NCBI GenBank assembly: GCA_965197545.1
Contig: CBDANJ010000007.1
Location: forward strand, 620,001 to 684,000
DNA length: 64,000 nt
DNA from: CATOSP01 sp965197545
Lineage (GTDB): Bacteria; Chloroflexota; Dehalococcoidia; Lucifugimonadales; UBA3495
Direction: 5' to 3'
Position numbers and translations under genes: made by a program. The first letter of the stretch is position 1, and each line of letters starts with the position of its first letter. The notes below the pieces were generated by a model, which saw only the letters and a program-made list of their open reading frames with translations, did not search any database and was not told the DNA's origin. This document shows positions 16,985 to 25,994 of the stretch, piece by piece.

Positions 16985-17249
16985 CCTCACTCCTTTTCAT
17001 TGACCGGCTACCCTGAGTCCATGGCATTTACGTGATTGACGAGGTTTGCTGTTTGACGTGGTATAGACGTGTCATGCCGCCGGGTGGGTTCGGGTAGCCG
17101 CCTCGTGGGTCAAGGCGAATCCTAGCATAGCGATTTTGGCCCCACAACCGGCAAGTGTCAGTGGTGGTGTCTTTACGCCCACTGTGGTTGGGGATTAGGG
17201 AATCAGAAGCTTCCGCATGCTTCGGGCCAACTGGCCCGGGCTAGAAGTC

Positions 17250-17480
17250 TCAATAGCCGCCCTTAAAGCCAATGGTGACCGTGCCGTCCTCGACGATAAC
17301 CGGGGTGACTCGTTCTCCCTTGGAATGCTCTAGGAGGTCCGCTATTTTGTCCGGCTCTTTTGAGATGTCGACTTCCAGGTACGCTACCTTGCGCCTGCGA
17401 TAATCCATCTTGGCTGCGGAGGAGTAGGCGCAGTCTGGGTGGGTAAATATGGTTATATTGGTGTCTGCTGCTTGGGTCAC
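17250..17480 (-). CDS. Glutaredoxin-like protein with CxxS site
   Basis: A small 76-residue thioredoxin-fold protein. It has the strand ITIFTHPDCAYSSAAKMDY with a CAYS active site (one cysteine only), VAYLEVDISKEPDKIADL, and the cis-proline region RVTPVIVEDGTVTIGFKGGY. This matches glutaredoxin/UXX-star-type proteins. The start is a GTG at 17480 with AGGGAG 6 nt upstream; upstream ATG codons have no ribosome site. A monothiol mechanism or a role in deglutathionylation is possible. Confidence 0.8.
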   Translation of the reverse strand: MTQAADTNITIFTHPDCAYSSAAKMDYRRRKVAYLEVDISKEPDKIADLLEHSKGERVTPVIVEDGTVTIGFKGGY

Positions 17481-17663
17481 GTTTGACTCCCTAGTTTGAA
17501 ATGCTCGGTCAGGGTCCATTGTAAGGGGGAACAGGACATGGTTCAACGAGAAGATGCGGCCCGGAAAATCCGTGATATGCTATCCTTGTTAGGTGGCTTC
17601 GCGAACAATACCGGAACTTCTTCACCCGAATTAGATTAACCTGCATCAGGACGGTCCCCAACT

Positions 17664-18845
17664 TTGACCCAGCCAAACAACCCATTTCTCACCAGACTTG
17701 CCGAGTTATTGGAAGAATACTCCGTTGGGGTAAGGCGGATAACCCCTCGGCCGCAAGGCGGGAGACTCACCGGGGAGCCACGGCGGGAAGTGGAGGAAGC
17801 GTTGGACCAAATCGCCGCGTCTTCCCCACAGCCGGAAGGTCTGCTGTATGGAAATGGCTGCTTTGCGGTGGGGCGTTACGCCGAAGCCTCGGAGGCGTTC
17901 CAAAAGGCGCTTTTCGCCGAACCAGACGATCCGGACGCCAGGTTCAACCTCGGGCTGAGCTACCTCAGGTTGGGCCGGCCCCAGGAAGCCGTGAGCGAGT
18001 TGAACGCGGCCCTGGAGCGGGAACCCTTGCTGGCCGAGGCTTATTACCAGCGCGGTAACGCCTACGATGACCTTCGGCAGCGGGACCAGGCCGTTTTGGA
18101 CTACGCCCGCGCTCTCGAAATCAGGCCCGACTACCTGCAAGCCGTCTATAACTCCGGAGTTGTGTTGGCGAGATTGGCCCGCCATGAGGAGGCTGTGGAG
18201 GCATTTGACCGGGCCATAGCGCTGCGTCCGGACCTTTCCAACGCCTACCTCAACCGGGGAGCGTCGCTGGACGAGTTGGGGCGGCATCATGAGGCCATCG
18301 AAGACTACGGTACCGCGGTAGAGCACAACCCATCGAACGCCGACGCCTACTTCAACCGGGCCAGGACCCATTACTACCTGGAGCATATCGAGGCCGCGAT
18401 CGCGGACTACTCCCGCGTGCTGGAGTTGGACCCGGAGGATGCCGAGGCGCTCAACAACAGGGGACTCGCCTACGACGCGTTGGGTGACTACGAACGCGCG
18501 GTAGAGGACTACGGGAACGCCGTTCGCCTCAGACCGGACTTCGCGGAGTCGTTAAGCAACCGGGGAGCGGCCTTTGAGGCCCTGGGAGATAGGGAGAAGG
18601 CTCTGGCCGAATATCTGGCCGCGCTTCAGGCGGCACCCGAATTCGCCGCCGCGCACTATAACGCGGCGCGGCTCTACGCGAGGACTGGGGACGTTGATCA
18701 CTGTGTATCCCACCTGGAGCGTGCGATGGCCCTGGTCCCCGATCTGAGGGCCGATGCGTCAGACGATGATGACCTGGGGTGGGTGCTGGAATTGAGGCGG
18801 CTCAAGAATTCCCAGGAGCAGGACGGGCCAGGTCTACGGGGCTAG
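17664..18845 (+). CDS. Tetratricopeptide-repeat protein
   Basis: A 393-residue protein made of about eight TPR units from residue ~65 to ~370. Examples are ARFNLGLSYLRLGRPQEAVSE, AYYQRGNAYDDLRQRDQAVLD and ALNNRGLAYDALGDYERAVED. There is no signal peptide or membrane segment. The start is taken at TTG 17664, although no strong ribosome site is seen. It ends 4 bp into the convergent PlsY-like gene. Likely a scaffold for protein-protein contacts; partner unknown. Confidence 0.85.
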   Translation: MTQPNNPFLTRLAELLEEYSVGVRRITPRPQGGRLTGEPRREVEEALDQIAASSPQPEGLLYGNGCFAVGRYAEASEAFQKALFAEPDDPDARFNLGLSYLRLGRPQEAVSELNAALEREPLLAEAYYQRGNAYDDLRQRDQAVLDYARALEIRPDYLQAVYNSGVVLARLARHEEAVEAFDRAIALRPDLSNAYLNRGASLDELGRHHEAIEDYGTAVEHNPSNADAYFNRARTHYYLEHIEAAIADYSRVLELDPEDAEALNNRGLAYDALGDYERAVEDYGNAVRLRPDFAESLSNRGAAFEALGDREKALAEYLAALQAAPEFAAAHYNAARLYARTGDVDHCVSHLERAMALVPDLRADASDDDDLGWVLELRRLKNSQEQDGPGLRG

Positions 18846-19588
18846 CTGCTTCGCGGTCTCAAATCCGGGTCCCCGTCCAGATCGCCTTCCAGGTCCAGTT
18901 CTTCGTCCAAGTCGAGGTCGATGTCCTTGTCCCCGCTCGTGCCGACACCCCGGCGCCTTCGGGTCAAAGTGCTTCTGAGCAGGACGAGAGAAGCCAAGAA
19001 AGTAAGCCCCAGGACCAGTCCGCGCTCCATCTGGTAGAACAAACTCAGCGCCAGCATTAGCGTGAAGCATGCTACGATGCCCCATGCGGAGCGGTAAGAG
19101 GTGCGCCACAGAAGCAAGACGAACGCTAGTCCGGTGACGACTCCAATGGGAGCCAGCCGGGGCTCCATGGCTATCGTTAGACCCATAAGGGTCGCCATGC
19201 CGTCGCCGCCCCGGAACCCGGCAAACACTGACTTCCAATGCCCAAGGATAGCCGCGCCCGCCACGATGAGCACCAGATGATCAGGCACTCCCAATACCCT
19301 GGTGGCAATCAACACCGCCGCCGCACCCTTGGCCACGTCACCGGCGAAGACCAACGTGCCCGTGCGGGGTCCGATATTCCAGAACACGTTGGCAGCGCCG
19401 GCCAGCGTGCTACCGGTCTCGAAAATATCTCTGCCTCTGAGCCTCGCCGCGATATGCGCGCACGGAATAGAGCCTAGAAGATAGCCGACGAACACCGCCG
19501 CCAGAATCTCCAGGACCAAAACTACGTCAAAAGGCACCACATACTCGTCCGCGGGTATTAAATCCAGCAATGGTCCCTGGAGGACCAT
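18842..19588 (-). CDS. PlsY-family membrane protein (second copy)
   Basis: A 248-residue integral membrane protein. It keeps FVGYLLGSIPCAHIAARLRG, FETGSTLAGAANVFWNIG (in place of GSGNxGATN), GHWKSVFAGFRGGDGMATLM (in place of GH...F.GGKG) and about six helices. The acceptor-site motif is altered compared with true PlsY, so it may be a divergent acyltransferase. The last ~30 residues are rich in Asp and Glu (DKDIDLDLDEELDLEGDLDG). It converges with the TPR gene. Confidence 0.8.
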   Translation of the reverse strand: MVLQGPLLDLIPADEYVVPFDVVLVLEILAAVFVGYLLGSIPCAHIAARLRGRDIFETGSTLAGAANVFWNIGPRTGTLVFAGDVAKGAAAVLIATRVLGVPDHLVLIVAGAAILGHWKSVFAGFRGGDGMATLMGLTIAMEPRLAPIGVVTGLAFVLLLWRTSYRSAWGIVACFTLMLALSLFYQMERGLVLGLTFLASLVLLRSTLTRRRRGVGTSGDKDIDLDLDEELDLEGDLDGDPDLRPRSS

Positions 19589-19673
19589 GCCCCCATACTA
19601 TATTAAGATCGCGTTCATAGGAATAGGCCAGGGTCACAAGGGCCCGAGGTTTGCCTGGCGCAGCCGCGACAAA

Positions 19674-21335
19674 CTATATCTTTGTCTTCCTCCGGTGAAT
19701 TCCCGATGCTCCGTCGGGGCGGTTCCCCTTATTTTCCTCGATCTGGGGTGTGCCGTCAGCCTCCGCGCACCTGACCTCGAAGGTGTGCTCGCCCTCCTGG
19801 AAGGGCCATTCGTAGCGCCAAATGACCCAGGTGGTCTCCGACAGAGGTGACCTCAATTTGGCTTCCTCCCATGCGCCGCCGTCGACGCGCACCTCAACCC
19901 TTGAGACGCCCCGGGCTCCCGCGAATGCGATTCCTCCCACGGGAATATAGCCCTGACCGTCCACGACCTCCAAGTCATGGACCGCGACCGTGTCTATGAC
20001 CGACGTGGCCTTAACCCGCGCCACCTCATCCCAGTCTCTCTCCACCCAATATCCCGGCACGTATTCCGCTGTTACTTCAATGCCGGTGATCCACTTGGGC
20101 TGTTTCATGCCGTAGCGGTCGGGCAACCAGATCCTCAATGGGAAGCCATGATCGAAGGGGAGGGGTTTCCCGTCCCATTCGTAGCACAACATGATCCGCT
20201 CGTCTGATGCGATCAGGTCCAGGCTGACAGTCTCGTAGAAGCCGTCTCCCGAAGTGATAATCAAGTAGCGGGCATCGGCCTGCGGCTGAACGTCGGCCAG
20301 GATTTTCTGGAGGCTGACTCCGGTCCACCAAGTTGTGCTGATCAGGTCGGTGCCGATGCGTCCGGAGATGCAAGACAGAGTCACGTATTGGTCGCGGGAC
20401 TCATACTTGTTTCGGATGTCGTCCAGGGACAATACCATGGGGTTCGCAACCAACCCGGTGATGGGCAGGGACCAGGTAGTGATGTCGATTTCGGTGGGCG
20501 AGCTACGGATGAATACTTTGTAATGGTCCTCAACGGCGGTGAATTCCGGACGGGTGCCGGGAGCCGGTGTTACCGGGTCCCCATCGTTGGGCAATGGACG
20601 TCTGGGTACGGTCTCCGCCTCGTCTGAAGTGGCCTGTTCGAGCAGCCGCTGTTCCCTCTGCGCCAGCACGGTCCCGAGTCCTGCGCTGACGACGGTGACC
20701 GTGGCGGCGGACGCCCCAAGCCGGACCAGGAACTGACGGCGGTTTATGCTTTGCGCCCAGCGGATTTCGTGCTCGATCTCAAGGTCTGTTCCAGAATAGA
20801 CCAATTTTCGGTATACCGGTATGAACGCCAGGCCCCATACCAAGAATAGCGCGCCCAAGCCCATGATTGTGAAAAGTGGGCTGGTCCCGGACTGCGCCAT
20901 GGGCAAGCTGACCGCGATCATGGGCACGCCGAATCCGATGCCCAGAATGACCCCGGCTACCGCGCGTGGCGCGACACCAAGTTTCCGCATCACGGCGAAG
21001 TAAACGGCGCCCAGAACTATCCCTATCAAGAGGAAGAAAAGGATGGCCACGATTTGCTCGGCGGTCTTGGCCGAAGACGCCACACTCATGCCCAGCATGT
21101 TCATCACATCGATCATGGAGTCGATGCCGAAGGTTACCAAGCCGCCCGGCAAGACTCGCGTGATCCAGTCGAACAGCATGAAGGGTACAAACGGCAGCCC
21201 GGTCATCTGGTCGAGCACGTACATTAGCCCGATCATGGGCGCGGTCAGCAGCCCCCCGCCGAGCGCTCCCTGGGCCAAGTCCCGGCCCCAATTGCCATCT
21301 GTAGGCGTAGTGCCCCCGGATCGCTGTTCCGACAT
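19674..21335 (-). CDS. Membrane-fused molybdopterin oxidoreductase (sulfite oxidase family) with internal Tat motif
   Basis: A 553-residue protein in three parts. Residues ~25-190 hold four hydrophobic segments, an unrecognised membrane domain. Next comes a Tat-type motif INRRQFLVRLGASAATVTVV (~210-230). Residues ~270-450 form the Mo-cofactor domain, with the metal-ligand cysteine in YVTLSCISGRIG and LPFDHGFPLRIWLPDRYGMKQPKWI. The end is the sulfite-oxidase dimerisation domain (GGAWEEAKL...WPFQEGEHTFEVRCAEADG). Known relatives carry the Tat signal at the N-terminus; here it follows membrane helices. The substrate is unknown. Confidence 0.85.
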   Translation of the reverse strand: MSEQRSGGTTPTDGNWGRDLAQGALGGGLLTAPMIGLMYVLDQMTGLPFVPFMLFDWITRVLPGGLVTFGIDSMIDVMNMLGMSVASSAKTAEQIVAILFFLLIGIVLGAVYFAVMRKLGVAPRAVAGVILGIGFGVPMIAVSLPMAQSGTSPLFTIMGLGALFLVWGLAFIPVYRKLVYSGTDLEIEHEIRWAQSINRRQFLVRLGASAATVTVVSAGLGTVLAQREQRLLEQATSDEAETVPRRPLPNDGDPVTPAPGTRPEFTAVEDHYKVFIRSSPTEIDITTWSLPITGLVANPMVLSLDDIRNKYESRDQYVTLSCISGRIGTDLISTTWWTGVSLQKILADVQPQADARYLIITSGDGFYETVSLDLIASDERIMLCYEWDGKPLPFDHGFPLRIWLPDRYGMKQPKWITGIEVTAEYVPGYWVERDWDEVARVKATSVIDTVAVHDLEVVDGQGYIPVGGIAFAGARGVSRVEVRVDGGAWEEAKLRSPLSETTWVIWRYEWPFQEGEHTFEVRCAEADGTPQIEENKGNRPDGASGIHRRKTKI

Positions 21336-21581
21336 TCTTAGGTCACCCCCAAAGTTCAGCGGATCGTACCGCGGAATCGTAGTCGTGATGGCCTTGTTTG
21401 TCTACTCTACTACGCACGGACGCAAATTCCGGATCATCCCACAGTGAATATGTCCAGGACACGGCGCCGAGTTGTGGTCTATCCCGTGCGTTGCCTACTC
21501 CGCAGGTGTAGAATTTGGTGGCGGCACATGGACTGCTAAAATCGTTCATGCCGTCAGCCAAAACCGCAAAGGAGCCACCGA

Positions 21582-22196
21582 ATGCCCGAGGAGATAGGAC
21601 TCTTCGAAGCGATGTACTCCCAGCGCGCGATCCGGGAGTTCAAACCCGATCCGGTCCCGGACGAACTGGTCCGCCGGCTCATAGAAGCCGCCACCAAAGC
21701 CCCCAGTGGTAGCAACCGGCAGGACTGGCGCTTCCTGGTGATCCGGGACTCTGAGACGAAACGGAAGATCGGGGAATATTACAATCAAGCTCGCTCCTCC
21801 AGGTATGGCGCCGGAGCTCCCGCTTCGAACGTTCCGGCGCGCCGCCGCGCCGCTTCGGACTACATGGCCGAGCATTTGCATGACGTTCCCGTGTTGATAC
21901 TTGCCTGTATCCAGCATAACGGCGGTCCCACCAACATGAGCCGTGGCGGGTCCATTTATCCGGCGGTCCAGAACATCCTGCTGGCGGCTCGTGGGTTGGG
22001 TCTGGGCAGCGTGATCACCTCTTTGCACAAGCGATACGAAAACGAGATCAAGGAACTTCTGGGTATCCCCGAAGACGTCGAAACCGCTGCGTTGCTGCCC
22101 ATCGGCTTCCCGGCCGAGGGAGCGAGATACGGACCGACCAGGCGCGCGCCAGTTGAAGAAGTAACCTTCTACGACCGGTGGGGCAACGCCGAATAG
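21582..22196 (+). CDS. Nitroreductase-family flavoprotein
   Basis: A 204-residue FMN enzyme. It begins LFEAMYSQRAIREFKPDPV, the SRRSIRxFxxxPV-like first FMN site. KAPSGSNRQDWRFLVIRDSE follows, then YPAVQNILLAARGLGLGSVIT and LLPIGFPAEGARYGPTRRAP, which carries the final FMN contact. It reduces nitro groups or enones using NAD(P)H in characterised relatives. It starts at the ATG at 21582 after GGAG. It stands alone, facing away from the Mo-enzyme gene. Confidence 0.9.
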   Translation: MPEEIGLFEAMYSQRAIREFKPDPVPDELVRRLIEAATKAPSGSNRQDWRFLVIRDSETKRKIGEYYNQARSSRYGAGAPASNVPARRRAASDYMAEHLHDVPVLILACIQHNGGPTNMSRGGSIYPAVQNILLAARGLGLGSVITSLHKRYENEIKELLGIPEDVETAALLPIGFPAEGARYGPTRRAPVEEVTFYDRWGNAE

Positions 22197-22276
22197 GTCC
22201 TTACACATGCTAGAGGTTACCCAATGGGCCTCATCTCCAGGATAGGGACAAGTTCGCCGCGAAAACTCTTCAAATA

Positions 22277-23083
22277 TCATCGACCTGGTTTTTCAGCCAC
22301 GAACACCCAGTAGCCCAGGTCACCGGAATTTACAAGACCGCGGACCATCGCCATCAGGCGGGGAGCTTGGTCGAGAACGGAATTAGTCGCGGTGACTTGA
22401 CTGGTCGCGGCGGACCACGCGCTCAGAAAGCCCAATTTGGCTTCCACGTCGTCGACGATTTTCAGGATGTTTTGGGAGGCGTCCTCCGCGTGGGTTACGA
22501 CCAGGCCGGCGGATTGCAGCAAGTCGATATACTCCTCTGCGTCCAACGCATCGGCGAGGCAGAGTAACTGTCCCACAGTCCCTCCCAACTCTTCGGGCAA
22601 CGCGCCTGGAGTGACTGTGACGTCGCTTGCACCGAACCTCCCGCCTGGACGCAGCACCCGGGCGACTTCGGCCAAGGTAGCGGGCTTATCCGTAAACAGG
22701 CTGATCGAACACTCGCAGATCGCGGCGTCGAAGGATGAGGTACGCACGGGAAGCGCCTCGGCGTCGCCCTGAACGAAGGACGCTAGATGCCCGCCGGGTT
22801 CCAACTGGGAACGTCTTCGTGCCTCGGCGGCTGCCTGCGCCCCGAACTCCACACCCACCACTGTACACCGGCACACTCTAGACACCGCCAACGCGCTGGC
22901 TCCGTGACCGCTGGCCAGGTCCAGAACCAGGTCGCCGGATCGGATACCCATTAGCCGGGTCATCTGGTTGGTGAGCCCAAGCCCGCCAGGATGTAAGGTA
23001 TCCCCGAATAGCATCCTGGCCAAGTCGGATTGGTACAGGTCGGCGCAGCAAGCCTTGGCGGCTGCTTGTTCTGAAGGGGTCAT
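22277..23083 (-). CDS. Class I SAM-dependent methyltransferase paired with a radical SAM gene
   Basis: A 268-residue methyltransferase. The SAM site is LVLDLASGHGASALAVSR, with VVGVEFGAQAAAEARRR and GDAEALPVRTSSFDAAICECSISLF. The N-terminus has a CC pair and FGDTLHPGGLGLT, reminiscent of the methyltransferases that neighbour MJ0619/TrsS-like radical SAM proteins, but I cannot confirm the subfamily. It starts 6 bp after the radical SAM stop, so the two are translationally linked and probably act on the same substrate. It could be confused with arsenite methyltransferase; the arsenic-binding cysteines are not evident. Confidence 0.8.
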   Translation of the reverse strand: MTPSEQAAAKACCADLYQSDLARMLFGDTLHPGGLGLTNQMTRLMGIRSGDLVLDLASGHGASALAVSRVCRCTVVGVEFGAQAAAEARRRSQLEPGGHLASFVQGDAEALPVRTSSFDAAICECSISLFTDKPATLAEVARVLRPGGRFGASDVTVTPGALPEELGGTVGQLLCLADALDAEEYIDLLQSAGLVVTHAEDASQNILKIVDDVEAKLGFLSAWSAATSQVTATNSVLDQAPRLMAMVRGLVNSGDLGYWVFVAEKPGR

Positions 23084-23089
23084 GATCCC

Positions 23090-24550
23090 CTACCGTCCCT
23101 CGGTCAGGCGGGCTTTGGCCTGCTCCAATGCCAACTGCTCCCTCACCTGCTCCCGGTAACCCACCGAGTTGTAAGCGCAGAATGGGATGGCCCGGCCATC
23201 GGGGACAAGAATCCCGACGCAGCACTTCATAACTTGCTTCACGTTAAACGTATAAGCATCCAAAAAGTCTTTTATGGCGATCTGGAACACGTGGTCCTTC
23301 AAGTGAGATAGTTCGTACCCCAGGTCCATACCGGGCCCACATGCGCATTGAAACTGGCCTGCCGTGGTCTCTGTACCCGCCACGGCTGAGGCCGACCAGA
23401 GGCCTTCGAGGGCTTTCTGGACGTCGGCGGCGTTGGGGAGCTTGGGCAGGGCCCGGTTGGTGATGTAGTCAAGGTATTGGTCGATCTCCAGCATCCGCGG
23501 CAAAGGCATCACCGTGTCCCCGTCGACGAACACGTAGGAATTGACCTGGCAGGTGGGAAAGCAGCAGGGCACCGGCACGAAATCTTCCAGGACGAACCGG
23601 CCCCCGGTCTGGTCGACGATGCCGTGTATGACGTCGGGGATAGTCACACGCTGCATGGGGTCGAAGGGGATGTGGCGGCCCACGTGGGTCACAGGTTGGA
23701 GGACGACTCCGCGAACCGCCGGATGCTTCAGTCCGAATTCCACCAGCGGACCGACCTCGTCCACGTTGACACCCCGCTCCACCGCCGCCACCAGCACCGC
23801 GTCCAGCCCGGCTCGCTCCATGCACTCCAGGGCACGGAGCTTGAGGCCGAGCAAGTCTTCGCCCCGCAGCGCCTTGTATGTCTCGGAGCGCAGCCCGTCA
23901 AACTGGAAGTAGACGACGGGGTTCAGTGCGGCCAACCCGTCCAGAAACCGGTCGTCGCGTGCAATGCGAACGCCGTTGGTGTTGATCATGACCTGGCGGA
24001 TGCCGCGGTCGCGGGCCGCCTGAATCATGTCTAGAATCTGGGGGTGGATGGTTGGTTCGCCACCGCTGAACTGGACCACTTCGGGGTCTCCCTCGATCTC
24101 CACGAACCGGTCCAGCATCCGCTCCACCTGTTCTAAGCTGAGGCTGTATCCGATGCCTGCGTTGGCAAAGCAGACGGGGCAATTCAGATTGCAGCCCGTG
24201 TTGACCTCAATCAAGGCCAGGCACAGATGCTGTTTGTGCTCGGGGCAGAGGCCGCAGTCCAAAGGACAGCCCTCGTTTACTTCGGTGCTGAACTCAAGGG
24301 GAATCGTTCCCGGTTTATTGAATTTGACGGAGTCGACGTACATCTGGGCGTCGGAACTGATCAGGGCCTCGAACCAACCGTGGCCGGGACACCGCTTGCG
24401 CATGAATACTTTGTTGTCTCGGATGATGATCTGGGCGTCGATTACGCGCTTGCACTCCGGGCAGATGCTGCGCGTAAGCTCGTGAAAGATGTAATCTGCG
24501 TCGCGCTTCACCCGCGCTGGATGGCTAGACGTTACCGGGGACCTGCCCAC
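23090..24550 (-). CDS. Radical SAM protein, MJ0619/Tes-like family
   Basis: A 486-residue enzyme. The N-terminal zinc-like knuckle is SICPECKRVIDAQ, followed by CPLDCGLCPEHKQHLC. The radical SAM cluster is VNTGCNLNCPVCFANAG (CxxxCPxC). Next is VVQFSGGEPTIHPQIL, which binds SAM. C-terminal cysteines (PVPCCFPTC, FQCACGPGM, MKCCVGILVPDG) suggest a further iron-sulfur site. The family includes archaeal tetraether lipid synthase and the MJ0619 protein. The start is a GTG at 24550 behind GGAGG. Lipid cross-linking or methylation of a cofactor are both possible; the methyltransferase downstream favours a two-step modification. Confidence 0.85.
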   Translation of the reverse strand: MGRSPVTSSHPARVKRDADYIFHELTRSICPECKRVIDAQIIIRDNKVFMRKRCPGHGWFEALISSDAQMYVDSVKFNKPGTIPLEFSTEVNEGCPLDCGLCPEHKQHLCLALIEVNTGCNLNCPVCFANAGIGYSLSLEQVERMLDRFVEIEGDPEVVQFSGGEPTIHPQILDMIQAARDRGIRQVMINTNGVRIARDDRFLDGLAALNPVVYFQFDGLRSETYKALRGEDLLGLKLRALECMERAGLDAVLVAAVERGVNVDEVGPLVEFGLKHPAVRGVVLQPVTHVGRHIPFDPMQRVTIPDVIHGIVDQTGGRFVLEDFVPVPCCFPTCQVNSYVFVDGDTVMPLPRMLEIDQYLDYITNRALPKLPNAADVQKALEGLWSASAVAGTETTAGQFQCACGPGMDLGYELSHLKDHVFQIAIKDFLDAYTFNVKQVMKCCVGILVPDGRAIPFCAYNSVGYREQVREQLALEQAKARLTEGR

Positions 24551-24754
24551 GATGCTCTTCCTCCAAACATGTCCTAGACTCCGGCCCGCTGCGGGGGATC
24601 CCTCCCCCTCGACTGGGGCCGATGGCCGTCGAACAGTGGGGTCTAGTATACTTGGATGCTCAAGACCCCAAGTAGGTACGGTGGTCGGTATGGCCGACAT
24701 ACGCGGGCACCAAGTTCATCCCGCATCGAACCGTACGGAAACGCGAGAATAGAT

Positions 24755-25966
24755 ATGCAGACAGGAGCCAGTCCGCTCGCTCTCTCGGGCGTTGTAGTGC
24801 TTGACCTTACCCAGATCATGGCCGGTCCGGTGTGCACCATGATGCTGGCCGACATGGGAGCCGACGTCATCAAGGTGGAGAAGCCCACAGGCGGAGACGA
24901 CAACCGGCGCATGGGACCGCCCTTCGTTGGGGGCAACTCGGCGGGATTCATGGCCGCCAACCGGAACAAGCGAAGCCTAGTCCTGGACCTGCGAAGCGAG
25001 GCGGGTCAATCGGTCTTCAAGAGGTTGGTGGACCGCGCCGACGTGGTGGTCGAGAATTTCCGGCCGGGAGTCATGGAGAGGCTAGGCCTAAGCTTCTCCG
25101 CGCTGTCCGCCCTCAAGCCAAGCCTGGTATATTGCTCGATTTCCGGGTTCGGCGGCACCGGGCCGTACAAGGACCAGGGAGGGTTTGACCTGATTGCCCA
25201 GGGCATGAGCGGGTTGATGAGCATAACGGGTCATCCTGGCGGCCCTCCGGCCAAGGTCGGTGTGCCCATTACCGACATATCCGCCGGACTGCTCGCCGCC
25301 AACGGCATCCTTTGCGCCTATATCCATGCCCAGCGGACCGGACAAGGGCAGATGGTGGACACGTCTCTGATGGAGGCGGGTATCTCCTACACGATCTGGG
25401 AATCGTCCGGGTACTTCGCCGACGGGGATGTCCCCGGCCCACTGGGGTCCGCTCACCGTGTGGCTGCCCCTTACCAGGCGCTTCGGACCAAAGACGGATA
25501 CCTCAACATCGGCTCCGCCACGCAACCAACGTGGGAGCAACTCTGCCGGGCCATAGACCAGGAAGGCCTGATAGAAGACCCGCGCTTCAAGTTGCCCGGC
25601 GACCGCAAGGCCAGAGAGGCGGAGTTGGCTTCTCTCCTGGAGGAGACCTTCGGCCAGGAGACCACGGCGCATTGGGTGCAAACTCTGGCCGCTGCCGGGG
25701 TAGTCGCTGGACCGATATACGATATGGAGCAGGTCTATCAGGACCCCCAGGTACGGGCCCGAGAGATGTTGGTGGACTTGGAGGACCCGCAGCTTGGGAC
25801 GTTACATAACATTGGCATCCCGGTGAAGCTGTCGGCGACACCGGGGGCCATCCGCAGCCGCGCCCCCGAGTTGGGAGAACACAGCCGCGAAGTCCTCGCA
25901 GAATCTGGGTTTTCCCAAGGAGAGATAGAGGAATTGGCCCTAGCCGGGGTCATCCACGCACCATGA
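24755..25966 (+). CDS. CaiB/BaiF-family CoA transferase
   Basis: A 403-residue family III CoA transferase that moves CoA between carboxylic acids through an aspartyl intermediate. It begins LSGVVVLDLTQIMAGPVCTM. The motifs are GADVIKVEKPTGGDDNR, NRNKRSLVLDLRSEAG, ENFRPGVMERLGL and the catalytic region GGFDLIAQGMSGLMSITG with its aspartate. The C-terminus ends in HSREVLAESGFSQGEIEELA. The start is ATG 24755, where homology begins; the frame is open upstream but without homology. The acid substrate cannot be told. Confidence 0.9.
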   Translation: MQTGASPLALSGVVVLDLTQIMAGPVCTMMLADMGADVIKVEKPTGGDDNRRMGPPFVGGNSAGFMAANRNKRSLVLDLRSEAGQSVFKRLVDRADVVVENFRPGVMERLGLSFSALSALKPSLVYCSISGFGGTGPYKDQGGFDLIAQGMSGLMSITGHPGGPPAKVGVPITDISAGLLAANGILCAYIHAQRTGQGQMVDTSLMEAGISYTIWESSGYFADGDVPGPLGSAHRVAAPYQALRTKDGYLNIGSATQPTWEQLCRAIDQEGLIEDPRFKLPGDRKAREAELASLLEETFGQETTAHWVQTLAAAGVVAGPIYDMEQVYQDPQVRAREMLVDLEDPQLGTLHNIGIPVKLSATPGAIRSRAPELGEHSREVLAESGFSQGEIEELALAGVIHAP

Positions 25967-25994
25967 CCGCTAGGGTCCGAATGTCTATCTATAC

